From JAMXLO01 sp963794185 (GTDB taxonomy: Bacteria; Pseudomonadota; Alphaproteobacteria; Acetobacterales; Acetobacteraceae): a stretch of DNA of 64,000 nt. This document shows, piece after piece, positions 18,606 through 28,079 of this stretch (within the stretch, counting starts at the first letter, position 1; each line of letters opens with the position of its first letter). The DNA lies in the NCBI GenBank assembly GCA_963794185.1, contig CAWCDM010000124.1:68994-132993 (forward strand), given 5' to 3'. The notes beneath the pieces are model-generated. The model was not told the origin of the DNA. It searched no databases and saw only the letters and a program-made list of their open reading frames with translations. A program made the position numbers and the translations under genes.

Positions 18606-18711
18606 TTGATGCAGCTAGAACACGATTCCCGCATTGCTGTCCAATGATTTCGCAATGGTGCCGTCATCTGCTTTATGGTGTATGTTCCACCAGTTCTTCC
18701 GTGAGACTGGC

Positions 18712-19173
18712 ATGAAACAGCACAACCTGACCATTGATCCAATGCGACGGTCCGCACGCAGGCGACCCTTGGGCAACGAGGGCTTCACCCTGCTGGAGAT
18801 CCTGGTGGTTATCGCCATCCTTGGCCTGCTCATCGGCTTGGTTGCGCCAGCGGCCCTGCGCCAGCTCTCGAGCGCCCGCGGTTCCGTTGCCAAGCAGTCC
18901 ATCGAACGCATTTCCTCTGTGCTCGACCTCTACAAGCTTGATGTCGGCTCGTACCCTGGCAGCGATCAGGGGCTCGGCGCCCTGGTGCAGAAGCCCTCCG
19001 GCGCCGACAACTGGAACGGACCCTATCTCAAGGGAGACGCGGTTCCCCTGGATCCGTGGAACCACCCCTTCGTGTACCGCAACCCCTCCGAGCGGAGCGG
19101 ACATGACTTTGATCTTTGCTCGCTGGGCCCGACCGGCAATGCCGGCCAGGGTGCGGCCATCTGTAATCCATGA
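18712..19173 (+). CDS. gspG: Major pseudopilin GspG
   Basis: Main building block of the type II secretion pseudopilus. It has a positively charged leader ending in Gly, the cleavage motif G-FTLLE with Glu5 of the mature chain, and the hydrophobic helix ILVVIAILGLLIGLVAP. The globular domain carries the GspG signatures LDLYKLDVGSYPGSDQGLGALVQKP and WNGPYLK, with DPWNHPFVYR towards the end. ATG 18712 yields 153 residues; the open frame extends 26 codons upstream. It is the only plus-strand gene of the locus, set apart from the other pseudopilins, so it has its own promoter in the short divergent gap with the transglycosylase gene. Confidence 0.92.
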   Translation: MKQHNLTIDPMRRSARRRPLGNEGFTLLEILVVIAILGLLIGLVAPAALRQLSSARGSVAKQSIERISSVLDLYKLDVGSYPGSDQGLGALVQKPSGADNWNGPYLKGDAVPLDPWNHPFVYRNPSERSGHDFDLCSLGPTGNAGQGAAICNP

Positions 19174-19205
19174 CGATCCGGCGCCACGGGAAAGCAAGCG
19201 CGTGT

Positions 19206-19225
19206 CGCCGGCTATTCCGCCGGCG
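19206..19225. terminator. GC hairpin between convergent gspG and gspK
   Basis: CGCCGGC (19206-19212) and GCCGGCG (19219-19225) form a perfect seven-base stem with a six-base loop, overlapping the stop codon of gspK and lying 33 bases after the gspG stop. The position fits a bidirectional terminator, but there is no T run on either side. Confidence 0.35.
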
Positions 19226-20021
19226 TTCCCCACGTTAGAATCTGGTACGGCGCCTGGTCCAGGCTCGCTTCCGCGCGAAGGCGAATCACGGCCTGCCGTG
19301 TGAACCGGCCGCCCTTCGCGCCGACCGCGGTTGCGTCGATCATCACCACCATCACCCGGCCCGACGAGCCGAAGAACCAGCCATCGCCGGACGGCGCCGC
19401 CGACGCCGCCTCCACCGTGGCCGGCAGATCACCCAGCTCTTGCGGGTCGCCCTCGCGATAGATCGAGATGAACGGTTTCATCCGTGCCAGAATCGCCGGC
19501 GTCATTCCCACCACCAGCCCGATGTCATCCACATTGTCGAAGAGCTGGTTCGCAGGCCCGTACGGCAGGCGGGCCGCCTGGTATTGCGACAGTTTCGTCC
19601 CGCCCGACAGCGATTGAGCGCTGTTCGAGCGCCAGTCGACGATCGCGCGCGCGAGTGCGGCGGCCTTGCCGGCGTCCACACCCAGATTGCCGAGCAGCGC
19701 CTGGATCACCGGCGCGGGAGCCGTGTTCGGGTTCACCTTCCGTGCCTGATTTCTGATGCGCACATCGACCGTGGCATCGCCAACGCGGAGCATGCGCGAG
19801 CGCCCATCCGCCACCCATGCGCCCTGCACCAGTTTCATGATCGCCTCGAATACGGCGCCGTCCGCGGCGGCCTCGGTCACCGCATTGGCGCGCAGGTTTG
19901 CGGCCACCTGCACCTCGGTCCGCCCCGTCGTGGTGAATTGCGCCACCAGCAGCGCCAGCAGCACCAATGTCCACAGCACGATCAGCAGAGCGAAGCCGCG
20001 CTGGCGACTCACAGCCGCCAT
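19212..20021 (-). CDS. gspK: Minor pseudopilin GspK
   Basis: Large tip pseudopilin that caps the GspI-GspJ-GspK complex. It has the class III leader RQRGFALLIVLWTLVLLALLVA, without the Glu5 seen in other pseudopilins, which is the known GspK peculiarity. The alpha domain holds KVNPNTAPAPVIQALLGNLGV and NQLFDNVDDIGLVVGMTPAI, the helix-hairpin-like repeats of the family. ATG 20021 overlaps the gspJ end by 13 bases. 269 residues is somewhat short but complete. Confidence 0.88.
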   Translation of the reverse strand: MAAVSRQRGFALLIVLWTLVLLALLVAQFTTTGRTEVQVAANLRANAVTEAAADGAVFEAIMKLVQGAWVADGRSRMLRVGDATVDVRIRNQARKVNPNTAPAPVIQALLGNLGVDAGKAAALARAIVDWRSNSAQSLSGGTKLSQYQAARLPYGPANQLFDNVDDIGLVVGMTPAILARMKPFISIYREGDPQELGDLPATVEAASAAPSGDGWFFGSSGRVMVVMIDATAVGAKGGRFTRQAVIRLRAEASLDQAPYQILTWGTPAE

Positions 20022-20605
20022 CGGTCGCGCATCGGCATTATAACAATATCGTATCCATGCCGCCCGCTGCCGCGAGTGAAAACCACCCGGATGCGGATCA
20101 GCTTCGGCAGTACCACCCCGCCCCACTCGGATTGCCATCCGGCCTGGGGATCGTGCCAGTAAGCCATCTCGACATGGTCCACATCATGCAGGAGCGTGAC
20201 GCGCCCGGGCGGCGGCGTGGGGCCGATGCGATAGCGATAGTTGGGCAGCCACAGCAACTCCAAACGGTTGCCTTCATCCACCGCCAATGTCACGACCGCT
20301 GCTCGCGTGACCATCATGTCGGCAGCCTGTGGCAGCGTTGTCGTGAACACCAGGCTTCGCGCGGTTCCCTTGAACGTCGCGGGTCGGCCGCTGACCCCCC
20401 CGGGATCCATTCGCTCGATCAGTGTGCGCAACGTCCTGTCCGCGGCGTCCATGTCGCCGCGTGCCGCCAGTGTTCGCGCCTGTGCCTGCCACGCATTGAC
20501 GCCGAGCCGCAGACCCTGGACCAAGCCCGCTATCAGCAGACCGAAAACGGCGAGCGCAACCAGGACCTCCAGCAACGTGAAGCCTGACTGTTTCCGGACA
20601 TTCAT
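20009..20605 (-). CDS. gspJ: Minor pseudopilin GspJ
   Basis: Tip pseudopilin with prepilin site KQSGFTLLEVLVALAVFGLLIAGLVQGLRLG (Glu5 present) beginning at residue 7. The globular domain has LRTLIERMDPG and VDHVEMAYWHDPQAGWQSEW followed by LPKLIRIRVVF, typical of GspJ. I chose ATG 20605; the open frame reaches far upstream without meaning. Its end overlaps gspK. A gap of 206 bases separates it from gspI. Confidence 0.88.
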   Translation of the reverse strand: MNVRKQSGFTLLEVLVALAVFGLLIAGLVQGLRLGVNAWQAQARTLAARGDMDAADRTLRTLIERMDPGGVSGRPATFKGTARSLVFTTTLPQAADMMVTRAAVVTLAVDEGNRLELLWLPNYRYRIGPTPPPGRVTLLHDVDHVEMAYWHDPQAGWQSEWGGVVLPKLIRIRVVFTRGSGRHGYDIVIMPMRDRWRL

Positions 20606-20811
20606 TACGTGATGATAGCAAATCGCCCCGATCCGGCGCCACAGCGGATCGAGATAGTGATACCACGTGTGAGTTGAACCCGTTGCCCGCCGCGCATTCG
20701 GCCGACCGGGGCGCTTGCGTCCTATGGGCGTTGCATGCGGCCGGTGCGTCGGATGGCGGAAGATGTGGACCTGGGGATACACGGTCGCTGATCTGATCGC
20801 CCCCGACCTGC

Positions 20812-21249
20812 TCAACTCGGAGCCGATGTCAGCAGGCGCTCGCTGTCCAGCCGCACCGTGCGGGCATGCGTTCCCTCGCGCCACGTGATCCACACGGTGA
20901 CGGCACACAACGTGATGACCAGCGAGTTGGTGGCGGCGACCGGACGGCCTGCCGAATCCTGCTTCCCGGTCGAACCGACCGCGCGCACCACGGAGCGCCA
21001 GTGAAAGCCGCCGCCATCGTCGCCCTCCTGCTCGCCGAAGACCAGGTTGGCGCTGGTGCCATCGAGATGCGAGCGGGCGCGGGAGACTGCTTCCTGATAT
21101 CGGGCGGCCGCACCGGTGGCGTGAATATTCTCGCTCGCCGCCCGGAACACCGTGGCAAGCGCGATCCCCGAGATGATCAGCGCGATCAGCACTTCCAGCA
21201 GAGTGAAGCCGCGCTGGCGGGATTGCGATGTGCGACGTCGCCGCGTCAT
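20812..21249 (-). CDS. gspI: Minor pseudopilin GspI
   Basis: Initiator minor pseudopilin. Leader MTRRRRTSQSRQRG is followed by FTLLEVLIALIISGIALATVFRA, with Glu5. The domain ends with a short beta part (HWRSVVRAV, LVITLCAVTVWITWREG). ATG 21249 overlaps the stop of the prepilin peptidase gene by four bases (ATGA), so the two are translationally coupled. 145 residues. Confidence 0.85.
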   Translation of the reverse strand: MTRRRRTSQSRQRGFTLLEVLIALIISGIALATVFRAASENIHATGAAARYQEAVSRARSHLDGTSANLVFGEQEGDDGGGFHWRSVVRAVGSTGKQDSAGRPVAATNSLVITLCAVTVWITWREGTHARTVRLDSERLLTSAPS

Positions 21250-22010
21250 GGCAGCCTGTCCATCAGCAGGAGTATGGGATCGAACCCCAGCCAGGTGACC
21301 CAAATGGCGGCGCAGAGGGCGGGGCCCAGTGGAATGGCGGAGCCGCGATGCATGACATGGCCTGCAATCCGCAGGCCCGCGGCGATCGCCAGCCCGAACA
21401 CCGCGGCCATGAAGGCGACCGTGGGCAGGGGCGTCAGGCCGAGCCAGGCGCCCGCGGCGGCCATCAGTTTGGCATCCCCTTGGCCGAGCCCGTCGCGTCC
21501 ACGCAGACGGCGGTAGCCGATCTCGATCGCCCGGAAGGCAAGATAGCCTGCCGCGGCGGCCGCCGCATGTTCGGTCGTGGCCGTGGGGTCTTGCAGCAGC
21601 GTCGCGCCAAGGCCGGCGAGGATCAGGGGCAAGGTCAGCGCGTCGGGCAGCAGCATGTGCTCCCAGTCGATCCAGGCGAGGGTCAGCAGCGTCCACCCGA
21701 GCACGCAATCCAGCCACACAGCCGGCGCGTCGGCCTCGGCAAGGATGGCCCAGGCAGCGATCGCGATACAGGCAAGCTCAACCGCGAGATGAGCGAATGC
21801 GATGCGAGCGCCGCACCAGCGGCAACGCCCGCCGAGCATCGCGAAGCTGACGAGCGGGACCAGTTCCCATAGACCGAGAACATGGCCGCACGCCTCGCAT
21901 TGCGAGCGTGCCAGGACCACCGGTTGTCCAGCCGGCAACCGGCGGATCAGCAGCGCGGCAAAGCTGCCGATGAATGGCGCCAGGATCAGCGGCAACAGCC
22001 AGTCGGGCAC
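21246..22010 (-). CDS. gspO: Prepilin peptidase / N-methyltransferase (GspO/PilD)
   Basis: Inner-membrane aspartic protease that cuts the Gly-Phe site of the pseudopilins encoded next to it and methylates the new N terminus. Two cysteine pairs (CEACG and CRWCG) form the zinc motif of the methyltransferase domain. The catalytic aspartates are in the TLAWIDWEHMLLPD helix and the GQGDAKL loop (GxGD). About seven transmembrane segments are visible. I prefer the GTG at 22010, which follows GAGG by 9 bases, over the upstream TTG at 22034. Confidence 0.9.
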   Translation of the reverse strand: MPDWLLPLILAPFIGSFAALLIRRLPAGQPVVLARSQCEACGHVLGLWELVPLVSFAMLGGRCRWCGARIAFAHLAVELACIAIAAWAILAEADAPAVWLDCVLGWTLLTLAWIDWEHMLLPDALTLPLILAGLGATLLQDPTATTEHAAAAAAGYLAFRAIEIGYRRLRGRDGLGQGDAKLMAAAGAWLGLTPLPTVAFMAAVFGLAIAAGLRIAGHVMHRGSAIPLGPALCAAIWVTWLGFDPILLLMDRLP

Positions 22011-22141
22011 GGGAAAATTCCTCGATCGCGGCAACGGGGGCGCTTGCCCACACCGCAGCCTATGACACAGGATGGTGAGTCACACCCGGCGGACCAAGGA
22101 CAATCGCCCTATTCCGCATCCGTCGCGGACGATGCGCGCGG

Positions 22142-22618
22142 TCAGCGGACCTGCAGGACGCTGACGCGGCCCGTCAGCCAATCGACGCCAATCTGCGAAC
22201 GCCGCTGGCCGTCCGTCAGTTCGATCCGGCCGCCGGTGGCGCTGCCGTCGCCGTTGAAGCGGATGGCGGCAAGCCGGGCGCCGAGGGTTTCGTCCGAGAC
22301 CGCGGTCATCGCGATGCTCATCGAACTCGGGAGAACGGTCGGAGGTCCCCGATCGATGCGGAACGTGCGCAACGGCACGTCCACGGCAAACTGCACCGGG
22401 GTGTTGGTCGCGATCGCTCTGGACCGTGCGAGGCGCAACCCCTGCGCAACTTCGCTGACGGCCGCCTTCATCTCAAACGACTGGCTGCGGACCGGACCGC
22501 GCGTGATGACCAGGCTGAGCGCAAACCCCATCACGGCCACCACCACCAGCATTTCGATCAAGGTGAACCCGGCCGCCTGGCGGCGGAATGGTCGGCGGCT
22601 GCGGCAAGCGTGGCTCAT
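22142..22618 (-). CDS. gspH: Minor pseudopilin GspH
   Basis: Pseudopilin with prepilin site RRQAAGFTLIEMLVVVAVMGFALSLV (Glu5 present) and a GspH-type domain: AVSEVAQGLRLARSRAIATNTPVQFAVD, and the end IRFNGDGSATGGRIELTDGQRRSQIGVDWLTGRVSV, which is the family signature. ATG 22618 gives 158 residues. It is the first gene of the minus-strand pseudopilin group, followed by the peptidase after 131 bases. Confidence 0.9.
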   Translation of the reverse strand: MSHACRSRRPFRRQAAGFTLIEMLVVVAVMGFALSLVITRGPVRSQSFEMKAAVSEVAQGLRLARSRAIATNTPVQFAVDVPLRTFRIDRGPPTVLPSSMSIAMTAVSDETLGARLAAIRFNGDGSATGGRIELTDGQRRSQIGVDWLTGRVSVLQVR

Positions 22619-22709
22619 CACAGGGATATTACCAGTGCCGCGGCGCGAACGGAAGAGCGAGGCCACGCGTTCGGGCGCGGCGCTCGCTCTGTCCGGCCGC
22701 AACCGCGCC

Positions 22710-23306
22710 TCAGGTGAAGCGCGGGATCACCCGATCGACGGCGCGGACGAGCGCCGGCGGATTAACCAGCGCGGGGCTCATGGCCCAGCGGTGCATCGGC
22801 TCGTTGGCGATGCGCACGGTGCCGATATGCTGTTCCGGGTCCGCGTCCTCGACCTTGTCGGAATCGACGAAGCCCAGGCGGTGGCGGAGAAGTTCGATGT
22901 CGTTCTTCTTGCCGGTGAGCAGGTCCCAACCCGGCCCGATGCCGTAGGTCTTGGCATAGGCGGCCAGCACTTCCGGCGTGTCGTGCTCCGGCTGCAGCGA
23001 GATCGAAGCCATGAAGATTTCCGTGCCGACGCGAGGGCCCAGCAATTCCTGCACGCGGGCAAGATTCTCGGTCATCAGCGGGCAGACCGCATCGCAGTCG
23101 GTAAAGAAGAAGTTGATGAGGACGATCTTGCCCTTCATCACGTCATCATAGAAATGCAACGTCCGCCCGTCGTGGGTCTTCACCTCGACATTGGTGAACC
23201 ACGCGGCGCCGTCCTGATGAAGATCCCGTGCCTTGCCTGACGAGGCAACGGCAAACGGCGCCAGAGCGGCCGCGGCAGCTCCGACGAAGAATTTCCGTCT
23301 GTCCAT
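22710..23306 (-). CDS. SCO1/SenC-like copper chaperone or thiol protein
   Basis: Thioredoxin-fold periplasmic protein; SCO proteins deliver copper to cytochrome oxidase or act as thiol reductants. It begins MDRRKFFVGAAAAALAP, a twin-arginine-like signal. The copper site CxxxC is present as TDCDAVCPLM (about residues 70-79), after the strand VLINFFFTDC. The distal His may be in EPMHRWAM. 198 residues. It follows the multicopper oxidase gene by 73 bases on the same strand, so both are probably co-transcribed. Confidence 0.85.
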   Translation of the reverse strand: MDRRKFFVGAAAAALAPFAVASSGKARDLHQDGAAWFTNVEVKTHDGRTLHFYDDVMKGKIVLINFFFTDCDAVCPLMTENLARVQELLGPRVGTEIFMASISLQPEHDTPEVLAAYAKTYGIGPGWDLLTGKKNDIELLRHRLGFVDSDKVEDADPEQHIGTVRIANEPMHRWAMSPALVNPPALVRAVDRVIPRFT

Positions 23307-23379
23307 GATCCTGCTCCTTCGATATCTGATTGGCGTGGCGCCCGACCTGACCTCAGGGCGGGCGCCATCCAGTGCCGGG

Positions 23380-25315
23380 TTAAACGATGTCCCAGCGGAT
23401 CATCATGGCGTGGTCTTCATGCACCACGTTGTGGCAGTGCATCACGTAACGGCCCTTCATGTCGCGGAAGCGCATGAAGATGCGGACTTCTTCGCTGGTG
23501 TTGAGTTCGATCACGTCCTTGCGGGCATAATCGACGGACGCGTTGTTCTGCACGTCGGGCTTCACCAGTACGCCATTGCGAGAAAGCGTACGGTGCTCTT
23601 CGAAGTGGATGTGGACAGGGTGACGCCAGCTGCCGCCCGGATTCTGGATGATCCAGGTTTCCTCCGACGCGATGGGGATGGCGGCATCGACTCGGTTCTC
23701 ATCGAAGAAGTTGCCGTTGACCATCCAGCCGCCGTTGCCGCGCTCGAACCGCCAGCTGCGGGTCTTCGCCTTGGCGGCACGTGCCAGCAAGGCATTGAAG
23801 TCGGGATCCGGCAGCGCACGCATCGTCTGGCCGCCCGCCGCGTAGATCGACGGATCGACGCTGTTGTCCGACGCCGCCGAGTCATCGACGTTGATCTGCA
23901 CGATCGGCGTGCCGGGCGTCAGGATGTTGCCGGTCGGGCCGCGAGCGTTGACCTGCTCGAGCCGGTTGACCAGGTAGAGACGCTTGGTCGATGCAGGCAG
24001 CTTGCTGAAGTCGACGATGACGTCGACCCGCTCGGCCACCGCAATGCGCACGCTGCCGACCTTGATCGCGTGCGGCAGCAGGTTGCCGTCGCTCGAAATC
24101 TGCCAGAAGGGGAAGTAGTTGGTGCCGTCGAAGAACGCGAGTTCCCACCAGCGCGACGGACCCGGAGCATAGAACCGGAAGCGGTAGCGGCGCCTCTTGA
24201 CCTCCAGCTTCGGTTGAATCTTACCATTCGCACAGAACCGGTCGCCGAGGATGCCGTCAAGGTCGAACAGGTCGAACACCTGCTGGAAATTCTGGTCGAA
24301 CACGAAGTCATTGAAGAAGATCGGGATGTCGTAGTCGCCGCTCGGCAGGTGCAGGCCGCTGGTCTCGTCGCCGGTGTCCACGTCGTCGAACAGGTTATAG
24401 CAGCCGAACATGCCATGGTAGACGTTTTGGGCGGTGAAATCGAGGTGGTGATCGTGGTACCATAGAGAGCACAGCGTCTCGGTCGCGTCGCCCTTCACGT
24501 TGTCCGCATATGGATTAAGGGCGAGCACGTTCTGGTTGAGCGCCGTGTAGCCGGCACAGACGTTCGGATAGTGCTGGTCCTTGAAGCCATGCGGGTTGAC
24601 AGTGTTGGGGTCGTTGATCGAATTGAAGAAGTTGACGGGGTTGCCATCGCTTTCCGACGGGGTATGGCCGTTGTGCAGATGGGTCGTCATCTCCGCGATG
24701 CCGAACGGCTGCGGGATCTTCACCGACGGCAGGTGGTTGTGGAACCGCACCAGGATCGGCTCGCCGTACTTCTGCCGGAACAGCGGGCCGGGAACATGTC
24801 CGTCGAAACCCCAGACCTTGGTGGTCTTCGGCCAGTCGTCGTGCATCTGGGCTTCAACCTCCTGCATGGTCAATTCGTAGAACTTCTGCGGGATGAAGCT
24901 GCCGGCCGTTCCATGGCCCGAACTTGTCGGCCTTGGCGTCGTACGAGAAATACTGATGCGCGATGTCGGTGGTCGCCCCATCGATCGGCGTGCGGCCGGT
25001 GGGTGGACCCCATTGCAGGTTGTGGTAGTCGACCGGCGTCTTCACCGGCAGGATCGGCAAGTCGTCCTTCCACGGCGTGACCGGCGGGCTGGGGGGCCCA
25101 TCGACGCCCTGAACGGTGGTGAGGGTGGTATTGCCGCCGCCGCCCGGACCCTGATCGGCGAAAGCCCGGGCGCTGAGGCCCGCCTTCGCGATGAGGGTGC
25201 CGCCTGCGGTGATCAGGCCGAGGCGCATCATCTCGCGCCGGTTCAGCTTGGCCTTGACGATCTCCTGCCGATTTCGCTGCGCCGTCAGCGCCAGCTTGTC
25301 CTTCCAACTCGTCAT
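23380..25315 (-). CDS. Tat-type multicopper oxidase, frame broken once
   Basis: Periplasmic copper oxidase of the CotA/bilirubin-oxidase-like group. The first frame (from ATG 25315) has a twin-arginine signal (NRREMMRLGL) and the start of the first cupredoxin domain. A second frame carries the rest, and the switch near 24895-24935 needs one extra base. All copper ligands are present: HLHNGH, WYHDHH, HPVHIHFEEH and HCHNVVHEDHAMM with the axial Met. Joined length is about 645 residues. Multicopper oxidases detoxify Cu(I) or oxidise phenols; here the SCO-like gene and the CopD-like gene nearby favour copper handling. A sequence error is a likely cause of the break. Confidence 0.85.
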
Positions 25316-25633
25316 ATCAGGGCTCCATTTGTTTCATGTTCGGTTAGAGAGGCGCATGAGCGTTGCTCATACGCAACGAAATAGGCAGACGCAGTGCGGA
25401 CGCTGCCGGGACGCAGAACGCAGGCCGGAATCGCCCGGTGGAGGCAAGGCACCAGGGTTGGGGTCGACACGGAACTCGACGGTGGTCATTTTTGGTACAC
25501 TGACCTTGGTCCGTCCGATATCGAAACCGTTGCGGTTAAGCGCAACCATGTGCCACCCCCTGGCCTACATTCCGCACAAGAACCCGATCTGCACGCGTCC
25601 ATCGGCTCGTACGTCTCGGGAAACGCAGGGGGG

Positions 25634-25662
25634 TTTATAAACTTGCACAATCGCAATTGCAA
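25634..25662 (-). promoter_or_regulatory. Sigma-70-like promoter for the copper oxidase unit
   Basis: On the minus strand TTGCAA (25662-25657) and TATAAA (25639-25634) are separated by exactly 17 bases, inside an AT-rich patch unusual for this genome. Transcription would start near 25627 and leave a leader of about 310 bases before the oxidase ATG. The match is by eye. Confidence 0.55.
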
Positions 25663-26160
25663 CATCTACGTTATAATTATGGTCATAAAACTCACGGGCA
25701 GGTGAGGCTGGACCTCTCGGCCGCACCGACATAAGGCGCGCAACCTCTGGTTGTATTTCTCGCTCGTGGCAGGCAATGGCGTCTCGATTTTGATAATGGA
25801 GCGCTATATCAATGGCTTCGGTCAGGGAGCCCGCGATGACGGCTACAGCCGCTGGCACCCCCCGGCGCATCACGTGACTGGAGAATCGCTCCGAAGGCTG
25901 CTGGAATCGCGCAACGGCGCCGCGGCGAACGACGCATACGGGTCGGGACATGCTTCATGGTCGAATTTCATGCGTGGCTTTTGGCCGTGCCACACCGATT
26001 GCTGTATTGCCGGGGCATGACCATTCGTGCTCCGGCGACCGTGCGCGCGACCCCGTGTCCGATTGCGCCGGTCTTCACCCTCGCCACGTTCGAGCGTGCA
26101 AGCCCATCCGCCTGCCTGCGGCCCAGGGGCAGCTTCAATTCCACCGTTCGACCCTGATCC
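25663..26160. other. Intergenic region before the CopD gene
   Basis: About 500 bases between divergent copper-related units. Short open frames on both strands are without motifs or ribosome sites. Besides the minus-strand promoter just to the left, I see no RNA gene or repeat. Confidence 0.45.
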
Positions 26161-27915
26161 ATGAACGCGGCGGACATCGCCACCGCGATCCTGCGGGGCG
26201 CGCACGTTGCGGCTCTGACCTCGCTTTTCGGCACCCTGGTATTCGCCGTCGTGGTGGTTCGCAGGCTGCCCGACGCATCGTGGGCGCGTTTGGTGCGCGT
26301 GCGGCTAACTCGATTGGGCTGGAGCAGCCTGCTGCTCGCGCTCGCTCTGGGCGTGGTCTGGTTCGTGGCGCAGGCCGCAGCGATCGCCGGCACGGACGGC
26401 ATTCGCGATACGCTGGCCGCGCTTCCTCCCGTCGCGCTGGAGACACAGTTCGGCCGACTTGTCCTCGTCCGCTTCGCCCTGCTGTTGACCCTGCTGCCGG
26501 TCTGCCTCGTGCTCCGCAAGAGGGCGTCGCGCGGCGCGGCCGGTCGCGGGGAGCCAGGCAAAATCCCCAGGGTCCGCGCACTGCGCGATCGTTCGGCCCC
26601 GGCGACGGCGATCATCCTGGCAGGCGGCGCACTCGGGCTGCAGGCGGCCATCGGCCACGCCGGCGCCATGGAGGGCGTCGACGGCGACCGCCTGTTGATC
26701 GCCGAGGCCCTGCATGTATGGGCGGCCGGCGCCTGGCTGGGCGGACTGGCGCCGCTTCTGGTCTGCCTTGCCACGATGCCCGCGGATGCCGCGGCTCTCG
26801 CCACCAGGCGTTTCTTCCCGCTCGGCCTGGCCACCGTATCGGTCATCGCCGCAACGTCGGTGATCCAGGCCGTCTACCTAGTCGGCAGCGTTCCCGCGCT
26901 TTTCGGTACAGCGTACGGGCGGGTGGCACTGCTCAAGCTGTCGCTGTTCCTGTCGCTGCTGATGTTGGCGGCCCTGAACCGCTTCGTGTTCTCCGCCAGA
27001 CCCGGCGTGCGCCTGCGGCGGTCCATCATTTGCGAGACCGGGCTTGCCATCCTCGTGGTCCTGGCGGCGGGTTTCCTGGCCCAACTCACCCCGGGGGCCC
27101 ATGAGCAGCCGGTCTGGCCGTTCCAGTGGCGGATGAACCCGAAGACCCCAGGCCCGCTTCTCGTCGCGGCGTACCCGACCAGCTTCTTCGCCTCGCCCAC
27201 GGGTTTCGCCGTCGCCGCCATCGTGCACGGGGAGCGTGTGTACCAGGCGAATTGCGCCTCGTGCCATGGCGCGACCGGTCACGGGGATGGCCCGGCGGCC
27301 AGTGCGCTGCCGGTCCATCCCCCTGACCTGACAGGGCGGCGACTTCTGGAGTACAGCGACGGCGATCTATTCTGGCTCGCCGGACATGCCGTCATCACTC
27401 GAGACGAGGACCGATGGGATCTGATCGACTATCTGCGCGCCCACAACCGGGGGGAATTCGAGCGCACATCCGGCAGGGCGCTGGTGCCGGTGCGCATCCC
27501 CCAGTTCAATGCCGTTTGCGCCGACGGACGTGAAATCGACTCCGATGATCTGCGCGGGCAGGTGGTGCGCATCGCGGTACCGGACGCAAACGCACAGGAC
27601 CAACTCCTGGTGGATTCCGGCATGCCGCTGGTCACGATAACCCTGACCGCGCATGCCGCCGGCCAGCCGGGTGGCGCAGGGTGCGTGGCGCAGCAGGAGG
27701 CGCTGGAGGCTTTCGCCATCCTGCTTGGCACGACGTCGGACGCACTGGCGGACAGCCAGTTCCTGGTCGACGCGAACGGATGGCTCCGGTCGCGCTGGCG
27801 CCCTGGCGAGGCAGGTGGCTGGACTACCCCAAAACGACTTTCGACCAGGGTCCAGGCCTTGGCCGAACATCCGCTTCCCGCCGATCCCGCGAACCCGCAC
27901 GCCCATCACCGCTGA
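26161..27915 (+). CDS. CopD-like membrane protein fused to cytochrome c
   Basis: N-terminal part (residues about 1-310) is a polytopic CopD copper-resistance domain with around eight transmembrane helices, including ALTSLFGTLVFAVVVV, AAGAWLGGLAPLLVCLATMP and LAILVVLAAGFLAQLTPG. It is followed by a periplasmic mono-haem cytochrome c domain with CASCH (in YQANCASCHGATGHGDGP, about residues 365-382). A further C-terminal region of some 120 residues has no recognised fold. Copper import or oxidation coupled to electron transfer is a reasonable inference, supported by the divergent multicopper oxidase. The start ATG lacks a clear ribosome site. Confidence 0.8.
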   Translation: MNAADIATAILRGAHVAALTSLFGTLVFAVVVVRRLPDASWARLVRVRLTRLGWSSLLLALALGVVWFVAQAAAIAGTDGIRDTLAALPPVALETQFGRLVLVRFALLLTLLPVCLVLRKRASRGAAGRGEPGKIPRVRALRDRSAPATAIILAGGALGLQAAIGHAGAMEGVDGDRLLIAEALHVWAAGAWLGGLAPLLVCLATMPADAAALATRRFFPLGLATVSVIAATSVIQAVYLVGSVPALFGTAYGRVALLKLSLFLSLLMLAALNRFVFSARPGVRLRRSIICETGLAILVVLAAGFLAQLTPGAHEQPVWPFQWRMNPKTPGPLLVAAYPTSFFASPTGFAVAAIVHGERVYQANCASCHGATGHGDGPAASALPVHPPDLTGRRLLEYSDGDLFWLAGHAVITRDEDRWDLIDYLRAHNRGEFERTSGRALVPVRIPQFNAVCADGREIDSDDLRGQVVRIAVPDANAQDQLLVDSGMPLVTITLTAHAAGQPGGAGCVAQQEALEAFAILLGTTSDALADSQFLVDANGWLRSRWRPGEAGGWTTPKRLSTRVQALAEHPLPADPANPHAHHR

Positions 27916-28079
27916 TGCTCCGGTGCGTCTGCATAGGACGGTTTTTGCTAGCCACAGCCGCAACTCGGTGATTGCCTGACAACGGCCGGTGTATTACGAT
28001 GGTGTTATGAGTGACACCTGCCATCGCACGCGGTCGGCCAGGCGGCGGGCAATCGAGCCTCGCGGTTGATCGGCCAGCC

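Noticed and set aside
25565..25951. 128-codon minus-strand frame before the multicopper oxidase
   Set aside because: Overlaps the predicted promoter, no ribosome site or domain.
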